Shown: piece after piece, positions 58,987 to 64,000 of the stretch
How the letters are laid out: the number at the start of each line of letters is the position of its first letter
Numbering within the stretch: position 1 is the first letter of the stretch
NCBI GenBank assembly: GCA_910574455.1
Contig: CAJSYZ010000006.1
Span: 791,981 to 855,980 of the forward strand
Direction: 5' to 3'
Length of the DNA stretch: 64,000 bases
DNA from: Trichaptum fuscoviolaceum
Lineage: Eukaryota > Basidiomycota > Agaricomycetes > Hymenochaetales > Trichaptaceae
Notes under the pieces: model-generated
What the model saw: only the letters and a program-made list of their open reading frames with translations
What the model was told of the DNA's origin: nothing
Database searches by the model: none
Translations under genes and position numbers: made by a program

Positions 58987-60128
58987 ATGGCTGAACGTCC
59001 GCACCATATCTCCTTGCCAGCCCCGGCTGGTCTACGATCAGCTATGAAGCATCCACATACTCCTCCGTCGTCATCTTCTCTCCTTTTGTCAGAAAGCTCG
59101 ACACCAACCACTGTCACTCCTGGTCCGGTGCCTTCGCCACTGTTCTCACCATCAGCGGTATCCAGCACAGGGTATCTACCGAAAGTCTCATTTGATACGT
59201 TCGAGAATCCTGCGGCGCCCATGTTCTCGTATACCTTGCAAGTAAAGTCAGATGGTTACAAGAGGAACAAATTCACGCGCGTGTTTCTGTGTGCCGCGAG
59301 CTCGGATGAGAGCGGGATGGAGGCTCTCGATTGGGTGATGGAGGGCTTGGTGCAAGACGGCGACGAGCTCATCGTATTCAGAGGTGTTGATACGGAGGAT
59401 TTAGGTTCGTTCATCAGTTTGTTATTTTTGCTGCAGTTCCGGAGAGGAAGACTCGGTTAATTAGTATGTGCGAAGTTAGAAGTCGTGCTAGTCATGTACC
59501 GAAGGACGGTCATTCCTACCCTGCGGGATTTCGTCCTCGTGGGTGCGGATGCCGTGCCGGCTGTCCAATTGCATACACGCGACTATTGTTTGCAGTCTGT
59601 TCTCTACAGTTAACTAACATAAGCATCTTCATCACTCATAGACAAAGATCACGATGCTATCCGAGAAGACGCACGAGAGTTACTACGCGTAGTGCAACAG
59701 AAGAATATTGACTACGAGCCTGATCGAAAAGTAAATTCATATCAATTACCATACCCTTCCAACATGTTTATCACATTTGAATTGCATAGCTTTCGATTAT
59801 TATAGAGTTTATCGCTGGTAAAGTGACGCACACGATAGACCGACTTATCGCGCTGTACCGCCCCGACTCCCTAGTGGTTGGCACACGAGGGCAAAGAAGT
59901 GTGAGCGCCAAAGTCCTTGGTGCTGCGTTTGGTGGGATGGGAAGTGTGTCCAAGTACGTACATTTATTTAAGATTTCGCATATTACTTCATGCTGATAGC
60001 TTCCCCGCAGGTATTGTCTATCACATTCACCGGTTCCAGTAATCGTAGTTCGTCCGGAGCGTAAAGTCTTGAAGACTAAGATGAAACGACGGCTCAATCC
60101 AAAACGTGGTATACACTTCGAGGAGTAA
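58987..60128 (+). CDS. Universal-stress-protein-like (UspA) protein
   Basis: Four exons (58987-59404, 59642-59730, 59790-59953, 60011-60128) join in frame. The start MAERPHHISLPAPAG is preferred because the upstream sequence is unlike the family. A Ser/Thr/Pro-rich N-terminus is followed by the alpha/beta Usp fold: FTRVFLCAASSDESGMEALD, DELIVFRGVD, REDARELLRVVQQKNIDY, SIIIEFIAGKVTHTIDRLIA, SLVVGTRGQRS and SPVPVIVVRPERK. The VVGTRGQRS ... SPVPVIVVRP pattern corresponds to the nucleotide-binding G-2x-G-9x-G(S/T) region. It may bind ATP/AMP and act in stress or signalling. The rather long second intron (59405-59641) is not typical for the window. Confidence 0.8.
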
Positions 60129-60712
60129 GCTCTTTTCACTCATTTGATTCCTCTTTAGTAATCCTTCTCAAGTAGCCATCCAAGCCCATCTATTGGTCCC
60201 ATAACTCAAAGCCCCGTGTTGACTCCGGCGAGCACGCGAGGATGATGGCCAACAACGGAGATCCGATCGCAATCGAACTCACCGTGTTCCGGCCGAAGTC
60301 ATCATCTTTGGACTTCCTTTACATGAACTTAGCAATATACCTGGCAAGCCAAGATTTTCTCTTGTATGATAGATAAATGTAAGTTGTACTGCTGTGATCT
60401 GTATGATCATTGTTTTCTCCGCCCAGTGTATGATTAATTCTTTATAATCCCGTTTAGTTTTAAGGTCATTCGCAATTGTAATTTCAACTCACAGTTAATC
60501 AAGAATCTGGCTGATAGATTTGCGTGAACATTATCTGTAACCCCGCAACTTGAAATCAAATTGGGCGGTGATCTAAATGATTGATATTTTACCGGCGCCG
60601 GTCTACTATTGATGGCAATTGGTTAAATTTCTCGTTTATAACGCCACCGCCATCGCATTTTTCTCCCATCACTTTAACTAATCCTCCAAGTTCTCCAACG
60701 GTCAAAGAGTCT
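60129..60712. other. Intergenic stretch
   Basis: AT-rich sequence between the Usp-like gene and copy 4 of the membrane family. It holds the promoter of the latter. No repeat is evident. Confidence 0.4.
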
Positions 60713-62102
60713 ATGCAGGACGACGCTGTTGCGAATTCCTGGGACGTTTTCTCGGAGAGCTGCATTCTATTTATCCCAACTTTTGCGATCTTGATTATCG
60801 AAAGTGCGGCTTCTCTTCAAGTGCGTAGTTTATTTTTCACGCACATACGATATTTCACATTGAGTAGATATGGCGGGTGACGCGGAGGATTCCAACCGTA
60901 GTAGCGTTTCAGGGCAATGATGGCAGGGGTACGCACTTTCGAAGGCAAACGAGACTAGGTCTCGTTGTCAAGTTCTCTATGCTGGTAGTCGTAGTGTTGA
61001 AATCAATATGGCACCCCAACTTGCCAAAGCATCGAAGCGAACAAAGCGCCGACTTACAACGCAGCATACTATCTCTTGACATTGATTTTCTTGCTTCTGT
61101 TTACTTGATTGGAAACGTACGTACCGTTGACGTGCGCCTCTCTTGACGTTTTTAAAAACGACTGAACTACTGGTATAGATGTTCTGCACAATAATAGGCT
61201 GTACGGCGAGGACGATATACCGCGGTGAACGTGGTAGTAAGTGTCATGACCCGTGTATTATCGGTTCAGATAGTAACTTTTAGATCCGTCAGGACATACA
61301 CTAGCTTTCACAAGCCTCGAAGGCTACAGTGAGCTTCTAAGAATACTTATATATGTAGCTGTCGCCGTCTTCGTCATCGGGGCATACATTCAAGACCACG
61401 GGACTCTCACTGCCGTCTTACATGCCGCTGTCCTCCATTTTTTCATCGTGAATATTCTGCAGAGGTTCAAGACGTGCTATTACATGATATTTGTGTTCGC
61501 GATTGCCGTGAGTCTGCTCTTTGACGCTGTTGAAAACGACGGCATATGATTTACTGAAAATTCTAACTTTGAAGGTGGCCTGCTTGGGCATGCATGCACT
61601 TTTCTCTCCAGAGCGCAGTCTCATTTATTCTCTGCCGAATCCTGAGGATGCAATGCAGATCGACTGGCTGTCCATCACGACTGGCGGGCTTGCCTCCGCC
61701 ACCCCATACAGCTTCATAGCGTCTTGCTACAGATACGACTTCGCTCACGATCGCCAAATCACGGACGAAGACGGCGATGGATACCTTTTAATCCCGACGC
61801 GCTCCTTGAGCTCGGCTCCAGGGCATATACGGGTACTCGACCCATCGAAACGCTTCCGGCCATCTTTCCAGAAACCCTACTTCTACGCCGCATTGGCCGG
61901 ATGGCTTTTCTCATATATTATCATCTCGTTTTATAACATCCGCTGGGACCTACCTTTAAAGCCAAACTCACTCGCATTGAGCTTGGGCGATGCATGCCTT
62001 GCACCTGTCTGTATGAGACTTTCTGTCTTTGCGCTCTCGGTCATACGGGGAGAAAGACAATCATTCTGGGATTATAAGGAGGGTTGGGGCTACTTACACT
62101 AG
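60713..62102 (+). CDS. Polytopic membrane protein, signal-peptide-peptidase-like but lacking catalytic motifs (copy 4, most diverged)
   Basis: Five exons (60713-60820, 60868-61116, 61179-61236, 61284-61507, 61575-62102) give 388 residues. Exon 3 is once more exactly 58 nt and all phases match the other copies. The start MQDDAVANSWDVFSESC aligns with their N-termini (IIESAASLQ at the end of exon 1). The core reads MQIDWLSITTGGLASATP, then CYRYDFAHD, QKPYFYAALAGWLFSYII and VIRGERQSFWDYKEGWGY. The GxGD position reads TTGG with no Asp, and no YD or QPAL is present. Sequence identity to copies 1-3 is low, so this is an old paralog. Confidence 0.68.
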
Positions 62103-62481
62103 CGGAGTCACATCCTGTTAAAATTAATACAATATACAATATACCACACCGTAGTGCATTCTAACTACCATGGCGTATAGTTACGATTACACTGGCAACT
62201 ATTACAGTAATGAAATATGACTGCGAATAAATCGCTTTTGAAAGGTCTCATACATCAGCTTGAGCATGCTCAGTAGTCCGCGTAGGATTCGTCTCGTTGT
62301 CGACGGAATGCTCGAAACTGAGTGGCTGAGGAGCTGCCATCCAACACGACAGGGTAAAATTTTCAAAGTCACCATGAGCTGCTTTGTCGTAGTAGCATGA
62401 GCGTAGATTAAGGATTAGCCGTTGGCTCATAACACTGGTGATAGCTGATGCAAAACCCTCCGGGAGGTGTTGATATAATCC
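62103..62481. other. Region between convergent genes
   Basis: 3' sides of copy 4 and of the DUF6533 gene. No further feature is seen. Confidence 0.4.
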
Positions 62482-64000
62482 CTAAGTATTCATAATAATC
62501 AAGTCACGCTTTGCAATGACGGTATCCACACCCACATTGTTTATAGGAGAGATGATAGTGTTTGCCATATAGGACACGGCAATCCTAAGAAAAAACAATG
62601 GCTCAGTATTTGAACGTGAAGGGAGCGACTCAGGCATCAGAAATAGGGAAACTGACAACAAGAAGTACAAAGTGGAATCTCGGATCAGAACATGCAGTGT
62701 TTTCGGAATGATGGAGCCTGTTACGCCGTCCATCTGACGGTAGGTCTGATAGGCCTTGAAAAGGGCAAATCCGAAAAGAAGGATTTCAAGGGCCAAGAGT
62801 TGAGCCCAGAATAACCATTCCAGGTTTCCTCCGTACCGGGCTCCGGGTCTCCTTTGTACACAAAATCGGGCTGAGTCTCCTGGCGCGCTCTCTGCTGTGA
62901 CTTCATAGGCACATGGATGAGTTTCGGCAGATGTCAAAGGGACGTAGCACGGCCTTACCAAGCGCGCCAAGCGCATACAGTACCAACTCCGCAGCGGCAG
63001 TAAGAGTGACCAGAAGAAAGGGTATCCCGGCGCCGTAGAGTACTGATTTACTTCCCTCGTACATGGCGTGGAGACGTCCGAGCAAGATCACTGGACGACG
63101 GTAAGCTGGAACAAGGTTTAAGGTATGTCATAGATACTCACGATCTGTTATAACAACCTGGAACAAGTTTCCGAATGCCAGTAGCACTGTCGACCAGTAG
63201 CCTGATGCGAATTCGTCGAGCCAATAGATGGAACAAGCAGTGTTATAGACTTACAGCTGTAAATTCAAGAAGGGCGCAATGGTCGAGTAAGATGTCTAAT
63301 AGTTCAAGTGGAACTTGATAGACCACTAACATCTGACGAAATATGTCAGTGTTGTTCGGAATGGGACAAAAACATAACCTACTTCTGTCGTTACAGAAGG
63401 AGAATAGGATACTGGTGAGTGAAAGCCAATCAGCATGGCAGGGTCAAGTAACCAGTTCAGATGACAGACCATAAGTTTGGAGGCTAACGAGTCCCTTATT
63501 TAGACGACGCAGACAAGTCGGTGGAGAAATTTTGAAACGTACATGGTAGACAAGAGCGTGTAATATCGACTCTAAAAGAATCATATAAGCATACGGTAGT
63601 TCAGAAATGAACAGAAGGGACTCAACGAGTAGGAAAAGAACCTTTCCCAATGACCAGCGAGAGTTCTATTGTCGTGGTGCAGTTAGGCACGAGAATAGCT
63701 GAGCGCATAAAAAATGGATCATCACTTACCCATATGAGATCGTATTCATCACCAATTGTTATGACTATCCACGCAAAAGAAGATGTTCAGTAAATTATAA
63801 GCGGGAGATTCGAACAGCAGGATACAGACAGTAGTCATATAGGACAATAATGGTTGATGAAGCTGCTTGGTACATTATTAGCAGTTGACTAATATGATAA
63901 GACATTGCAGGGTTGTGACAGTGGACGTACCGTAGCAGATACGATTCCAGTACTGCGCCTGGAATATGAGCACAAAGAACTCCAAGTCACCTTGAGTATC
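62482..64000 (-). CDS. DUF6533 domain membrane protein, 5' end outside the window
   Basis: On the minus strand the exon at the window edge (FVLIFQAQYWNRICYA) splices to ASSTIIVLYDY and then FITIGDEYDLIW, the hallmark of the DUF6533 domain of Agaricomycetes. Next comes SRWSLGKVLFLLVESLLFIS (about 63660). Further exons carry LLALEILLFGFALFKAYQTY (about 62800) and KTLHVLIRDSTLYFLLSVSL, the usual late helices with the RD..LYF motif, and the gene ends VIAKRDLIIMNT. These are multi-span proteins of unknown function, often in expanded families. The start codon probably lies just beyond 64000. Middle exon borders are approximate. Confidence 0.75.

Overview
The window looks like nuclear DNA of a mushroom-type basidiomycete (Agaricomycetes). 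Genes are cut by many 45-70 bp GT-AG introns. Families typical of that group are present (DUF6532-like, DUF6533, UstYa-like). Housekeeping genes alternate with repeat-rich stretches. There are no bacterial operons, CRISPR arrays or rRNA genes.

Layout. 0.5-5.7 kb: a many-exon DUF6532-like gene broken by a 966 bp TRIM-like element whose direct repeats carry a tRNA-like Pol III promoter. 6.4-9.5 kb and 24.9-27.8 kb: two arms of an inverted segmental duplication, each with an intact five-exon polytopic membrane protein gene. Between the arms, 9.8-23.4 kb: a small coiled-coil/proline-rich gene, phospholipase C (plc1), a 78-residue single-TM protein, an unassigned Ser/Pro-rich gene, prefoldin subunit 5, a UstYa-like oxidase and an unassigned 407-residue gene. 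28.2-32.0 kb: a very large low-complexity protein. 33.9-35.4 kb: a third, diverged member of the membrane family.

38-51 kb is a decay zone: an acyltransferase of doubtful integrity, then broken copies of a protein kinase, the COPI beta-prime subunit (SEC27), a PPR protein and the splicing factor CLF1. A displaced piece of SEC27 lies at 50.8 kb. 52-60 kb: a frameshifted F-box/LRR-like gene, then intact BRO1, a CinA-like gene, a WW-domain gene and a universal-stress-like gene. 60.7-62.1 kb: the fourth member of the membrane family. 62.5 kb to the end: a DUF6533 gene running out of the window on the minus strand.

Most notable signal: the four membrane proteins (388, 388, 395 and 388 residues) share one gene structure, including an exon of exactly 58 nt. 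They resemble the signal peptide peptidase (A22B) fold, but the catalytic YD, GxGD and PAL motifs appear replaced in all four. I infer a family of membrane pseudoproteases that duplicates locally. The homology is by eye and needs a profile search.
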